64,000 bases of DNA from Perilla frutescens (GCA_026008535.1 BRKX01000014.1:56655006-56719005); one strand, 5' to 3'; counted from the stretch's first letter, positions 1 through 11,917 are shown. Made by a program: numbers and translations. Notes: a model not told the origin generated them from the letters alone.

Positions 1-841
1 TTCAAAAATGCTAGGCTCAATGAAAAAACCGACGTTCACCCCGATCCCTACATAAGATGTGACGGTTTTGGAAATCAACTTGATAATCACCTAGAGGCCG
101 ACTCAGATAGGGTTTCTACCGGTTCGACTTTTGGCAGGGTAGATATTTCAGTTAGGAATCCAACGCGAGAAGAATCACGGGTAAAGCTTACTTCTGCTGA
201 GAGTTACAGCCGTTTGACTGACGGCTGCCAGAAAACGGGGCAAAATCTGGCCACCGGCCAAAGGGGTACCCATTTGGGCGGGCTCAAAAATTTGATTTTT
301 TCAAAAGTGGACGGATTAGGTATATTTGATCATATGGATTGATTTATATTAGACTCTATGGTTCAAAAATGCTAGACTCAATGAAAAACCCGATGTTCAC
401 CCCGACCCCTACATAAGAGGTGACAGTTTGGAAATCAACTTTATAATCACCTAGAAGCTGACTCAGATAGGGTTTCTACCGGTTAGACTTTTGGTAGGGT
501 AGATATTTGAGTTAGGAATCCAACGCAACAAGAATCACGGGTAAGGCTTACTTCTGGAGAGTGTTATAGCCATTTTACTGACGGCTGCCAGAAAATGGGG
601 CCAAATCTGGCCACCGGCCAAACGGGTACCCCTTTGGGCGGGCTCAAAAATTTGATTTTTTCAAAAGTGGATGGATTACGAATAAATGATCGTATGGATT
701 GATTCATAATGGACTCGAGTGTTCAAAAATGCTAGACTCAATGAAAAAACCGACGTTCACCCCGATCCCTACATAAGAGGTGACGGTTTTGGAAATCAAC
801 TTGATAATCACCTAGAGGCCGACTCAGATAGGGTTTCTACC

Positions 842-849
842 GGTTCGAC
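842..849 (+). promoter_or_regulatory. GGTTCGAC motif resembling a Pol III B-box core (example, weak)
   Basis: GGTTCGA at offset 121-127 matches the first seven bases of the B-box consensus GGTTCGANNCC, but the final CC is TT here. A T-run of six to seven bases, the form of a Pol III terminator, follows about 170 bp downstream at offset ~295. No A box with proper spacing is visible; the nearest resemblance, TGACTCAAATAGG, lies only about ten bases upstream. Many units have GGTTCAAC, GGTTTGAC or GGTTAGAC, so the motif is not strictly kept. Probably coincidental. Confidence 0.2.
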
Positions 850-978
850 TTTTGGTAGGGTAGATATTTTAGTTAGAAATCCAACGCAAGAAGAATCACG
901 GGTAAAGCTTACTTCTGGAGAGAGTTATAGCCGTTTTACTGATGGCTGCCAGAAAACGGGGCAAAATCTGGCCACCGG

Positions 979-998
979 CCAAAGGGGTACCCCTTTGG
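979..998. repeat. 20-bp perfect palindrome in the monomer core (example)
   Basis: CCAAAGGGGTACCCCTTTGG equals its own reverse complement and sits at offset 258-277 of the unit. With one G:G mismatch the arms extend to CCGG...GCGG, giving 28 bp of imperfect dyad. It recurs in most monomers, centred on a KpnI site. It is lost in type c units (ACCCATTT), in block III units with CATCCAAAGG...TACACC, and in block IV units with GGGGAACTC. Single-stranded DNA or RNA could form a cruciform or hairpin arm. No function is shown. Confidence 0.95.
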
Positions 999-1289
999 GC
1001 GGACTCAAAAATTTAATTTTTTTAAAAGTGGACGGATTAGGCATATATGATCGTATGGATTGATTCATAATGGACTCTAGTGTTCAAAAATACTAGACTC
1101 AATGAAAAACTCGACGTTCATCCCGATCCCTACATAAGAGGTGACGGTTTTGGAAATCAACTTGATAATCACCTAGAGGCCGACTCAGATAGGGTTTCTA
1201 CCGGTTCGACTTTTGGTAGGGTAGATATTTCAGTTAGGAATCCAACGCGAGAAGAATCGCGGGTAAAGCTTACTTCTGGAGAGAGTTAC

Positions 1290-1308
1290 AGCCGTTTTAC
1301 TGACGGCT
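1290..1308. repeat. Hairpin-forming inverted repeat AGCCGT-N7-ACGGCT (example)
   Basis: AGCCGT, a seven-base loop (TTTACTG) and ACGGCT form a six-base-pair stem at offset 208-226. A second small inverted repeat, TGGCC-ACC-GGCCA, lies at offset 248-260 and abuts the 20-bp palindrome. The three structures thus occupy about 70 bases of the GC-rich core. Some units break the first stem (ACTGATGGCT, AGACGTTTTACTG) without apparent compensation, so conservation of pairing is not evident. Confidence 0.85.
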
Positions 1309-2163
1309 GCCAGAAAACGGGGCCAAATCTGGTCACCGGCCAAAGGGGTACCCCTTTGGGCGGGCTCAAAAATTTGATTTTTTCAGAAGTGGACGGATTA
1401 GGCATATATGATCGTATGGATTGATTCATAATGGACTCTAGTGTTCAAAACTGCTAGACTCAATGAAAAACCCGACGTTCACCCCGATCCCTACATAAGA
1501 GGTGACGGTTTTGGAAATCAACTTGATAATCACCTAGAGGCCGACTCAGATAGGGTTTCTACCGGTTCGACTTTTGGCAGGGTAGATATTTCAGTTAGGA
1601 ATGCAACGCGAGAAGAATCACGGGTAAAGCTTACTTCTGCTGAGAGTTACAGCCGTTTGACTGACGGCTGCCAGAAAACGGGGCAAAATCTGGCCACCGG
1701 CCAAAAGGTACCCATTTGGGCGGGCTCAAAAATTTGATTTTTTCAAAAGTGGACGGATTAGGTATATATGATCATATGGATTGATTTATATTGGACTCTA
1801 TGGTTCAAAAATGCTAGACTCAATGAAAAACCCGATGTTCACCCCGACCCCTACATAAGAGGTGACAGTTTGGAAATCAACTTTATAATCACCTAGAAGC
1901 TGACTCAGATAGGGTTTCTACTGGTTAGACTTTTGGTAGGGTAGATATTTGAGTTAGGAATCCAACGCAACAAGAATCACGGGTAAGGCTTACTTCTGGA
2001 GAGAGTTATAGCCATTTTACTGACGGCTGCCAGAAAATGGGGCCAAATCTGGCCACCGGCCAAAGGGGTACCCCTTTGGGCGGGCTCAAAAATTTGATTT
2101 TTTCAAAAGTGGATGGATTACGAATAAATGATCGTATGGATTGATTCATAATGGACTCGAGTG

Positions 2164-2524
2164 TTCAAAAATGCTAGACTCAATGAAAAAACCGACGTTC
2201 ACCCCGATCCCTACATAAGAGGTGACGGTTTTGGAAATCAACTTGATAATCACCTAGAGGCCGACTCAGATAGGGTTTCTACCGGTTCGACTTTTGGTAG
2301 GGTAGATATTTCAGTTAGGAATCCAACGCTAGAAGAATCGCGGGTAAAGCTTACTTCTGGAGAGAGTTACAGCCGTTTTACTGACGGCTGCCAGAAAATG
2401 GGGCCAAATCTGGCCACCGGCCAAAGGGGTACCCCTTTGGGCGGGCTCAAAAATTTGATTTTTTCAAAAGTGGATGGATTACGAATAAATGATCGTATGG
2501 ATTGATTCATAATGGACTCGAGTG
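2164..2524. repeat. Extra chimeric monomer between higher-order repeat copies 1 and 2
   Basis: This unit breaks the a-b-c-d order. Its left part has the type-a start (AAAAAACCGACG). Its middle has GATATTTCAGTTAGGAAT and AATCGCGGG, as in type b. Its right end has AAAATGGGGCC and GATGGATTACGAATAAATG, which is the end of type d. The mosaic fits an unequal exchange or conversion event that left a fifth monomer. Confidence 0.8.
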
Positions 2525-3966
2525 TTCAAAAATGCTAGACTCAATGAAAAAATCGACGTTCACCCCGATCCCTACATAAGAGGTGACGGTTTTGGAAATC
2601 AACTTGATAATCACCTAGAGGCCGACTCAGATAGGGTTTCTACCGGTTCGACTTTTGGTAGGGTAGATATTTTAGTTAGAAATCCAACGCAAGAAGAATC
2701 ACGGGTAAAGCTTACTTCTGGAGAGAGTTATAGCCGTTTTACTGATGGCTGCCAGAAAACGAGGCAAAATCTGGCCACCGGCCAAAGGGGTACCCCTTTG
2801 GGCGGACTCAAAAATTTAATTTTTTTGAAAGTGGACGGATTAGGCATATATGATCGTATGGATTGATTCATAATGGACTCTAGTGTTCAAAAATACTAGA
2901 CTCAATGAAAAACTCGACGTTCATCCCGATCCCTACATAAGAGGTGACGGTTTTGGAAATCAACTTGATAATCACCTAGAGGCCGACTCAGATAGGGTTT
3001 CTACCGGTTCGACTTTTGGTAGGGTAGATATTTCAGTTAGGAATCCAACACGAGAAGAATCGCGGGTAAAGCTTACTTCTGGAGAGAGTTACAGCCGTTT
3101 TACTGACGGCTGCCAGAAAACGGGGCCAAATCTGGCCACCGGCCAAAGGGGTACCCCTTTGGGCGGGCTCAAAAATTTGATTTTTTCAGAAGTGGACGGA
3201 TTAGGCATATATGATCGTATGGATTGATTCATAATGGACTCTAGTGTTCAAAACTGCTAGACTCAATGAAAAACCCGACGTTCACCCCGATCCCTACATA
3301 AGAGGTGACGGTTTTGGAAATCAACTTGATAATCACCTATAGGCCGACTCAGATAGGGTTTCTACCGGTTCGACTTTTGGCAGGGTAGATATTTCAGTTA
3401 GGAATCCAACGTGAGAAGAATCACGGGTAAAGCTTACTTCTGCTGAGAGTTACAGCCGTTTGACTGACGGCTGCCAGAAAACGGGGCAAAATCTGGCCAC
3501 CGGCCAAAAGGTACCCATTTGGGCGGGCTCAAAAATTTGATTTTTTCAAAAGTGGACGGATTAGGTATATATGATCATATGGATTGATTTATATTGGACT
3601 CTATGGTTCAAAAATTCTAGACTCAATGAAAAACCCGATGTTTACCCCGACCCCTACATAAGAGGTGACAGTTTGGAAATCAACTTTATAATCACCTAGA
3701 AGCTGACTCAGATAGGGTTTCTACTGGTTAGACTTTTGGTAGGGTAGATATTTGAGTTAGGAATCCAACGCAACAAGAATCACGGGTAAGGCTTACTTCT
3801 GGAGAGAGTTATAGCCATTTTACTGACGGCTGCCAGAAAATGGGGCCAAATCTGGCCACCGGCCAAAGGGGTACCCCTTTGGGCGGGCTCAAAAATTTGA
3901 TTTTTTCAAAAGTGGATGGATTACGAATAAATGATCGTATGGATTGATTCATAATGGACTCGAGTG
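2525..3966. repeat. Higher-order repeat copy 2 (a-b-c-d)
   Basis: Monomers start at 2525 (a), 2886 (b), 3247 (c) and 3607 (d). The c unit repeats the one-base core deletion of copy 1 and adds CCTATAGGCC, also found in copy 3. The b unit has AACACGAG where copy 1 has AACGCGAG, a CpG transition shared with copy 3. Copies therefore share variants with neighbours on each side. Confidence 0.88.
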
Positions 3967-5409
3967 TTCAAAAATGCTAGACTCAATGAAAAAACCGACG
4001 TTCACCCCGATCCCTACATAAGAGGTGACGGTTTTGGAAATCAACTTGATAATCACCTAGAGGCCGACTCAGATAGGGTTTCTACCGGTTCGACTTTTGG
4101 TAGGGTAGATATTTTAGTTAGAAATCCAACGCAAGAAGAATCACGGGTAAAGCTTACTTCTGGAGAGAGTTATAGCCGTTTTACTGATGGCTGCCAGAAA
4201 ACGAGGTAAAATCTGGCCACCGGTCAAAGGGGTACCCCTTTGGGCGGACTCAAAAATTTAATTTTTTTAAAAGTGGACGGATTAGGCATATATGATCGTA
4301 TGGATTGATTCATAATGGACTCTAGTGTTCAAAAATACTAGACTCAATGAAAAACTCGACGTTCATCCCGATCCCTACATAAGAGGTGACGGTTTTGGAA
4401 ATCAACTTGATAATCACCTAGAGGCCGACTCAGATAGGGTTTCTACCGGTTCGACTTTTGGTAGGGTAGATATTTCAGTTAGGAATCCAACACGAGAAGA
4501 ATCGCGGGTAAAGCTTACTTCTGGAGAGAGTTACAGCCGTTTTACTGACGGCTGCCAGAAAACGGGGCCAAATCTGGCCACCGGCCAAAGGAGTACCCCT
4601 TTGGGCGGCCTCAAAAATTTGATTTTTTCAGAAGTGGACGGATTAGGCATATATGATCGTATGGATTGATTCATAATGGACTCTAGTGTTCAAAACTGCT
4701 AGACTCAATGAAAAACCCGACGTTCACCCCGATCCCTACATAAGAGGTGACGGTTTTGGAAATCAACTTGATAATCACCTATAGGCCGACTCAGATAGGG
4801 TTTCTACCGGTTCGACTTTTGGCAGGGTAGATATTTCAGTTAGGAATCCAACGCGAGAAGAATCACGGGTAAAGCTTACTTCTGCTGAGAGTTACAGCCG
4901 TTTGACTGACGGCTGCCAGAAAACGGGGCAAAATCTGGCCACCGGCCAAAGGGGTACCCATTTGGGCGGGCTCAAAAATTTGATTTTTTCAAAAGTGGAC
5001 GGATTAGGTATATATGATCATATGGATTGATTTATATTGGACTCTATGGTTCAAAAATGCTAGACTCAATGAAAAACCCGATGTTCACCCCGACCCCTAC
5101 ATAAGAGGTGACAGTTTGGAAATCAACTTTATAATCACCTAGAAGCTGACTCAGATAGGGTTTCTACCGGTTAGACTTTTGGTAGGGTAGATATTTGAGT
5201 TAGGAATCCAACGCAACAAGAATCACGGGTAAGGCTTACTTCTGGAGAGAGTTATAGCCATTTTACTGACGGCTGCCAGAAAATGGGGCCAAATCTGGCC
5301 ACCGGCCAAAGGGGTACCCCTTTGGGCGGGCTCAAAAATTTGATTTTTTCAAAAGTGGATGGATTACGAATAAATGATCGTATGGATTGATTCATAATGG
5401 ACTCGAGTG
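3967..5409. repeat. Higher-order repeat copy 3 (a-b-c-d)
   Basis: Monomers start at 3967 (a), 4328 (b), 4689 (c) and 5050 (d). The a unit has a private stop-creating change (AAAACGAGGTAAAATC). The c unit has CCTATAGGCC like copy 2 but keeps the full GGGGTACCC core like copy 4. This intermediate pattern shows exchange among adjacent copies. Confidence 0.88.
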
Positions 5410-6852
5410 TTCAAAAATGCTAGACTCAATGAAAAAACCGACGTTCACCCCGATCCCTACATAAGAGGTGACGGTTTTGGAAATCAACTTGATAATCACC
5501 TAGAGGCCGACTCAGATAGGGTTTCTACCGGTTCGACTTTTGGTAGGGTAGATATTTTAGTTAGAAATCCAACGCAAGAAGAATCACGGGTAAAGCTTAC
5601 TTCTGGAGAGAGTTATAGCCGTTTTACTGATGGCTGCCAGAAAACGGGGCAAAATCTGGCCACCGGCCAAAGGGGTACCCCTTTGGGCGGACTCAAAAAT
5701 TTAATTTTTTTAAAAGTGGACGGATTAGGCATATATGATCGTATGGATTGATTCATAATGGACTCTAGTGTTCAAAAATACTAGACTCAATGAAAAACTC
5801 GACGTTCATCCCGATCCCTACATAAGAGGTGACGGTTTTGGAAATCATCTTGATAATCATCTAGAGGCCGACTCAGATAGGGTTTCTACCGGTTCGACTT
5901 TTGGTAGGGTAGATATTTCAGTTAGGAATCCAACGCGAGAAGAATCGCGGGTAAAGCTTACTTCTGGAGAGAGTTACAGCCGTTTTACTGACGGCTGCCA
6001 GAAAACGGGGCCAAATCTGGCCACCGGCCAAAGGGGTACCCCTTTGGGCGGGCTCAAAAATTTGATTTTTTCAGAAGTGGACGGATTAGGCATATATGAT
6101 CGTATGGATTGATTCATAATGGACTCTAGTGTTCAAAACTGCTAGACTCAATGAAAAACCCGACGTTCACCCCGATCCCTACATAAGAGGTGACGGTTTT
6201 GGAAATCAACTTGATAATCACCTAGAGGCCGACTCAGATAGGGTTTCTACCGGTTCGACTTTTGGCAGGGTAGATATTTCAGTTAGGAATTCAACGCGAG
6301 AAGAATCACGGGTAAAGCTTACTTCTGCTGAGAGTTACAGCCGTTTGACTGACGGCTGCCAGAAAACGGGGCAAAATCTGGCCACCGGCCAAAGGGGTAC
6401 CCATTTGGGCGGGCTCAAAAATTTGATTTTTTCAAAAATGGACGGATTAGGTATATATGATCATATGGATTGATTTATATTGGACTCTATGGTTCAAAAA
6501 TGCTAGACTCAATGAAAAATCCGATGTTCACCCCGACCCCTACATAAGAGGTGACAGTTTGGAAATCAACTTTATAATCACCTAGAAGCTGACTCAGATA
6601 GGGTTTCTACCGGTTAGACTTTTGGTAGGGTAGATATTTGAGTTAGGAATCCAACGCAACAAGAATCACGGGTAAGGCTTACTTCTGGAGAGAGTTATAG
6701 CCATTTTACTGACGGCTGCCAGAAAATGGGGCCAAATCTGGCCACCGGCCAAAGGGGTACCCCTTTGGGCGGGCTCAAAAATTTGATTTTTTCAAAAGTG
6801 GATGGATTACGAATAAATGATCGTATGGATTGATTCATAATGGACTCGAGTG
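5410..6852. repeat. Higher-order repeat copy 4 (a-b-c-d)
   Basis: Monomers start at 5410 (a), 5771 (b), 6132 (c) and 6493 (d). The c unit has GGAATTCAAC, adding an EcoRI site. It is the last complete copy in the window; the next unit (6853-7213) is an a/b hybrid after which the four-type order is lost. Confidence 0.88.
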
Positions 6853-9737
6853 TTCAAAAATGCTAGACTCAATGAAAAAACCGACGTTCACCCCGATCCC
6901 TACATAAGAGGTGACGGTTTTGGAAATCAACTTGATAATCACCTAGAGGCCGACTCAGATAGGGTTTCTACCGGTTCGACTTTTGGTAGGGTAGATATTT
7001 CAGTTAGGAATCCAACGCGAGAAGAATCGCGGGTAAAGCTTACTTCTGGAGAGAGTTACAGCCGTTTTACTGACGGCTGCCAGAAAACGGGGCCAATTCT
7101 GGCCACCGGCCAAAGGGGTACCCCTTTGGGCGGGCTCAAAAATTTGATTTTTTCAGAAGCGGACGGATTAGGCATATATGATCATATGGATTGATTTATA
7201 TTGGACTCTAGTGTTCAAAAATGCTAGACTCAATGAAAAACCCGACGTTCACCCCGATCCCTACATAAGAGGTGACGGTTTTGGAAATCAAATTGATAAT
7301 CACCTAGAGGCCGACTCAGATAGGGTTTCTATCGGTTCAACTTTTGGTAGGGTAGATATTTCAGTTAGGAATCCAACGCAAGAAGAATCACGGGTAAAGC
7401 TTACTTGTGGAGAGAGTTACAGCCGTTTTACTGACGGCTGCCAGAAAACGGGGCCAAATCTGGCCACCGGCCAAAGGGGTACCCCTTTGGGCGGGCTCAA
7501 AAATTTGATTTTTTCAAAAGTGGACGGAATAGGAATAAATGATCGTATGGATTGATTCATGATGGACTCTAGTGTTCAAAAATGCTAGACTCAATGAAAA
7601 AACCGACGTTCACCCCGATCCCTACATAAGAGGTGACAGTTTGTAAATCAACTTGATAATCACCTAGAGGCCGACTCAGATAGTGTTTCTACCGGTTTGA
7701 CTTTTGGTAGGGTAGATATTTGAGTTAGGAATCCAACGCAACAAGAATCACGGGTAAAGCTTACTTCTGGAGAGAGTTATAGCCGTTTTACTGACGGCTG
7801 CCAGAAAATGGGGCCAAATCTGGCCACCGGCCAAAGGGGTACCCCTTTGGGCGGGCTCAAAAATTTGATTTTTTCAAAAGTGGATGGATTAGGAATATAT
7901 GATTGTATGGATTGATTCATAATGGACTCTAGTGTTCAAAAATGCTAGACTCAATGAAAAAACCGACGTTCACCCCGATCCCTACATAAGAGGTGACGGT
8001 TTTGGAAATCAACTTGATAATCACCTAGAGGCCGACTCAGATAGGGTTTCTACCGGTTCGACTTTTGGTAGGGTAGATATTTTAGTTAGAAATCCAACGC
8101 GAGAAGAATCACGGGTAAATCTTACTTCTGGAGAGAGTTTTAGCCGTTTTACTGACGGCTGCCAGAAAACGGGGCAAAATCTGGCCACCGGCCAAAGGGG
8201 TACCCCTTTGGGCGTGCTCAAAAATTTGATTTTTTCAAAAGTGGATGGATTAGGCATATATGATCGTATGGATTGATTCATAATGGACTCTAGTGTTCAA
8301 AACTTCTAGACTCAATGAAAAACCCGACGTTCACCCCGATCCCTACATAAGAGGTGACGGTTTTGGAAATCAACTAGATAATCACCTAGAGGCCGACTCA
8401 GATAGGGTTTCTACCGGTTCGACTTTTGGCAGGGTATATATTTCAGTTAGGAATCCAACGCGAGAAGAATCACGGGTAAAGCTTACTTCTGGTGAGAGTT
8501 ACAGCCGTTTGACTGACGGCTGCCAGAAAACGGGGCAAAATCTGGCCACCCGCCAAAGGGGTACCTATTTGGGCGGGCTCAAAAATTTGATTTTTTCAAA
8601 AGTGGACGGATTAGGCATATATGATCATATGGATTGATTTATATTGGACTCTATGGTTCAAAAATGCTAGACTCAATGAAAAACCTGATGTTCACCCCGA
8701 CCCCTACATAAGAGGTGACAGTTTGGAAATCAACTTGATAATCACCTAGAAGCTGACTCAGATAGGGTTTCTATCGGTTCGACTTTTGGTAGGGTAGATA
8801 TTTGAGTTAGGAATCCAACGCAACAAGAATCACGGGTAAGGCTTACTTCTGGAGAGAGTTATAGCCATTTTACTGACGGCTGCCAGAAAATGGGGCCAAA
8901 TCTGGCCACCGGCCAAAGGGGTACCCCTTTGGGCGGGCTCAAAAATTTGATTTTTTCAAAAGTGGATGGATTAGGAATAAATGATCGTATGGATTGATTC
9001 ATAATGGACTCTAGTGTTCAAAAATGCTAGACTCAATGAAAAAACCGACGTTCACCCCGATCCCTACATAAGAGGTGACGGTTTTGGAAATCAACTTGAT
9101 AATCACCTAGAGGCCGACTCAGATAGGGTTTCTACCGGTTCGACTTTTGGTAGGGTAGATATTTTAGTTAGAAATCCAACGCAAGAAGAATCACGGGTAA
9201 AGCTTACTTCTGGAGAGAGTTACAGCCGTTTTACTGACGGCTGCCAGAAAACGGGGCCAAATCTGGCCACCGGCCAAAGGGGTACCCCTTTGGGCGGGCT
9301 CAAAAATTTGATTTTTTCAAAAGTGGACGGATTAGGCATATATGATCATATGGATTGATTCATAATGGACTCTAGTGTTCAAAAATGCTAGACTCAATGA
9401 AAAACCCGACGTTCACCCCGATCCCTACATAAGAGGTGACGGTTTTGGAAATCAACTTGATAATCACCTAGAGGCCGACTCAGATAGGGTTTCTACCGGT
9501 TCGACTTTTGGTAGGGTAGATATTTCTGTTGGAAATCCAACGCGAGAAGAATCACGGGTAAAGCTTACTTCTGGAGAGAGTTACAGCCGTTTTACTGATG
9601 GCTGCCAGAAAATGGGGCCAAAACTGGCCACCGGCCAAAGGGGTACCCCTTTGGGCGGCTTAAAAATTTAATTTTTTCAAAAGTGGACAGATTAGGCATA
9701 TATGATCGTATGGATTGATTCATAATGGACTTTAGTG

Positions 9738-11181
9738 TTCAAAAATGCTAGACTCAATGAAAAACCCGACGTTCACCCCGATCCCTACATAAGAGGTGAC
9801 GGTTTTGGAAATCAACTTGATAATCACCTAGAGGCCGACTCAGATAAGGTTTCTACCGGTTCAACTTTTGGTAGGGTAGATATTTCAGTTAGGAATCCAA
9901 CGCGAGAAGAATCACGGGTAAAGCTTACTTCTGGAGAGAGTTATAGCCGTTTTACTGACGGCTGCCAGAAAACGGAGCCAAATCTGGCCACCGGCCAAAG
10001 GCGTACCCCTTTGGGCGGGCTCAAAAATTTGATTTTTTCAAAAGTGGACGGATTAGGCATATACGATCATACGGATTGATTCATAATGGACTCTAGTGTT
10101 CAAAAATGCTAGACTCAATGAAAAACCCGAAGTTCACCCCGATCCCTACATAAGAGGTGACGGTTTTGGAAATCAACTTGATAATCACCTCGAGGCCGAC
10201 TTAAATAGGGTTTCAACCAGTTCGACTTTTGGTAGGGTAGATATTTGAGTTAGGAATCCAACGAGAGAAGAATCACTGGTAAAGCTTACTTCTGGAGAGA
10301 GTTACAGCCGTTTTACTGATGGCTGCCAGAAAACGGGGCCAAAACTGGCCACCGGCCAAAGGGGTACCCCTTTGGGCGGGCTTAAAAATTTAATTTTTTC
10401 AAAAGTGGACAGATTAGGCATATATGATCGTATGGATTGATTCATAATGGACTTTAGTGTTCAAAAATGCTAGACTCAATGAAAAACCCGACGTTCACCC
10501 CGATCCCTACATAAGAGGTGACGGTTTTGGAAATCAACTTGATAATCACCTAGAGGCCGACTCAGATAAGGTTTCTACCGGTTCAACTTTTGGTAGGGTA
10601 GATATTTCAGTTAGGAATCCAACGCGAGAAGAATCACGGGTAAAGCTTACTTCTGGAGAGAGTTATAGCCGTTTTACTGACGGCTGCCAGAAAACGGAGC
10701 CAAATCTGGCCACCGGCCAAAGGCGTACCCCTTTGGGCGGGCTCAAAAATTTGATTTTTTCAAAAGTGGACGGATTAGGCATATACGATCATACGGATTG
10801 ATTCATAATGGACTCTAGTGTTCAAAAATGCTAGACTCAATGAAAAACCCGAAGTTCACCCCGATCCCTACATAAGAGGTGACGGTTTTGGAAATCAACT
10901 TGATAATCACCTCGAGGCCGACTTAAATAGGGTTTCAACCAGTTCGACTTTTGGTAGGGTAGATATTTGAGTTAGGAATCCAACGAGAGAAGAATCACGG
11001 GTAAAGCTTACTTCTGGAGAGAGTTACAGCCGTTTTACTGATGGCTGCCAGAAAACGGGGCCAAATCTGGCCACCGGCCAAAGGGGTACCCCTTTGGGCG
11101 GGCTTAAAAATTTAATTTTTTCAAAAGTGGACAGATTAGGCATATATGATCATATGGATTGATTCATAATGGACTCTAGTG
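9738..11181. repeat. Tandem duplication of two monomers (722 bp x 2)
   Basis: Monomers at 9738 and 10460 appear identical over their length, sharing CAGATAAGG, AAAACGGAGCC, AAAGGCGTACC and ATACGATCATACGG. Monomers at 10099 and 10821 share CGAAGTTCACC, CCTCGAGGCCGACTTAAAT and TTTCAACCAGTTCG. The 10099 unit is a hybrid: its left part equals the 10821 unit, while its right end (CCAAAACTGG, ATGATCGTATGG, GACTTTAGTG) equals the 9378 unit. That is the expected joint of an unequal crossover. Confidence 0.88.
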
Positions 11182-11539
11182 TTCAAAAATGCTAGACTCA
11201 ATGAAAAACCCGACGTTCACCCCGATCCCTACATAAGAGGTGACGGTTTTGGAAATCAACTTGATAATCACCTAGAGGCCGACTCAGATAGGGTTTCTAC
11301 CGGTTCGACTTTTGGTAGGGTAGATATTTGAGTTAGAAATCCAACGCAATAAGAATCACGGGTAAAGCTTACTTCTGGAGAGAGTTATAGCCGTTTTACT
11401 GACGGCTGCCAGAAAACGGGGCCAAATCTGGCCACCGGCCAAAGGGGTACCCCTTTGGGCGGGCTCAAAAATTTGATTTTTTCAAAAGTGGACGGATTAG
11501 GCATATATGATCGTATGGATTGATTCATAATGGACTCTA

Positions 11540-11917
11540 GTGTTCAAAAATGCTAGACTCAATGAGAAACCTGACGTTCACCCCGATCCCTACATAGGAG
11601 GTGACGGTTTTGGAAATCAACTTGATAATCACCTAGAAGCCGACTCAGATAGGGTTTCTACCGGTTCGAATTTTGGTAGGGTAGATATTTCAGTTAGGAA
11701 TCCAACGCGAGAAGAATCACGGGTAAAGCTTACTTCTGGAGAGAGTTATAGCCATTTTACTGACGGCTGCCAGAAAACGGGGCCAAATCTGGCCACCGGC
11801 CAAAGGGATAACCCTTTGGGCGGGCTCAAAAATTTGATTTTTTCAAAAGTGGACGGATCAGGCATATATAATCATATGGATTTATTCATAATGGACACTA
11901 GTGTTCAAAAATGCTAG
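11540..11917 (+). other. Junction read-through open frame (125 codons, not a gene)
   Basis: Here GGATTGATTC has become GGATTTATTC, so the monomer frame runs past its usual TGA, across the unit junction and into the next monomer until TAG in AATGCTAG. The same extension occurs in the duplicated copy at 12983-13360. A similar junction read-through with an ATG start from ATATGATCATATGG occurs at 7178-7555. Short 61-codon versions at 41099, 46514 and 48320 arise from CATAATGG changing to CAAAATGG. All are by-products of single substitutions in the repeat. Confidence 0.8.

Larger units (their letters stand above)
719..1063 (+). other. Fortuitous 114-codon open frame in satellite monomer (not a gene)
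   Basis: This is the type example of an open frame found in many block I and II monomers (for instance 1080-1424, 2883-3227, 5768-6112, 9014-9358, 14065-14409) and once in block VII (60632-60976). It runs between TAA in CATAATGG and TGA in GGATTGA. It begins at GTG, and the only in-frame Met in this copy is next to the C-terminus, so no eukaryotic start exists. The product (about 12.5 kDa, hydrophilic, no signal peptide or membrane segment) resembles no family I know. Copies with stops (TGA at offset ~148, TAA in CAATAAG, TAG in CCTATAGG) or frameshifts sit beside open ones. I infer chance openness inherited by repetition. Confidence 0.85.
722..2163. repeat. Higher-order repeat copy 1 (a-b-c-d)
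   Basis: Monomers start at 722 (a), 1083 (b), 1444 (c) and 1804 (d). The c unit has a one-base deletion in the GC core (CCAAAAGGTACCC), shared with the c unit of copy 2 but absent from copies 3 and 4, so copies 1 and 2 share a more recent ancestor for that segment. The total is 1442 bp. Confidence 0.88.
1..7213. repeat. Block I: array dominated by a four-monomer higher-order repeat
   Basis: Twenty monomers fall into four recurring types. Type a has AAAAAACCGACG and GATATTTTAGTTAGAAAT. Type b has AATACTAG, GTTCATCCC and TTCAGAAGTGG. Type c has AACTGCTAG, TCTGCTGAGAG and ACCCATTTGGG. Type d has GACCCCTAC, GACAGTTTGG (one T fewer), GGTTAGAC and GTAAGGCTT. After two leading monomers (c-like 1-361, d 362-721) the order a-b-c-d occurs four times, giving a higher-order period of about 1443 bp. 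The block uses GAGGCCGACTCAGAT, unlike the GAGGCTGACTCAAAT of the right part of the window. The last monomer (6853-7213) starts as type a and ends as type b, and the regular order stops there. Confidence 0.9.

Noticed and set aside
111..120. Plant-type telomere repeat fragment (TAGGGTTT in each unit)
   Set aside because: Only eight bases match and they are never in tandem; chance is sufficient.
8021..8281. 86-codon open frame on the minus strand
   Set aside because: It is antisense to a satellite monomer, exists in this length only because of private substitutions in one copy, and has no homologous feature or context.
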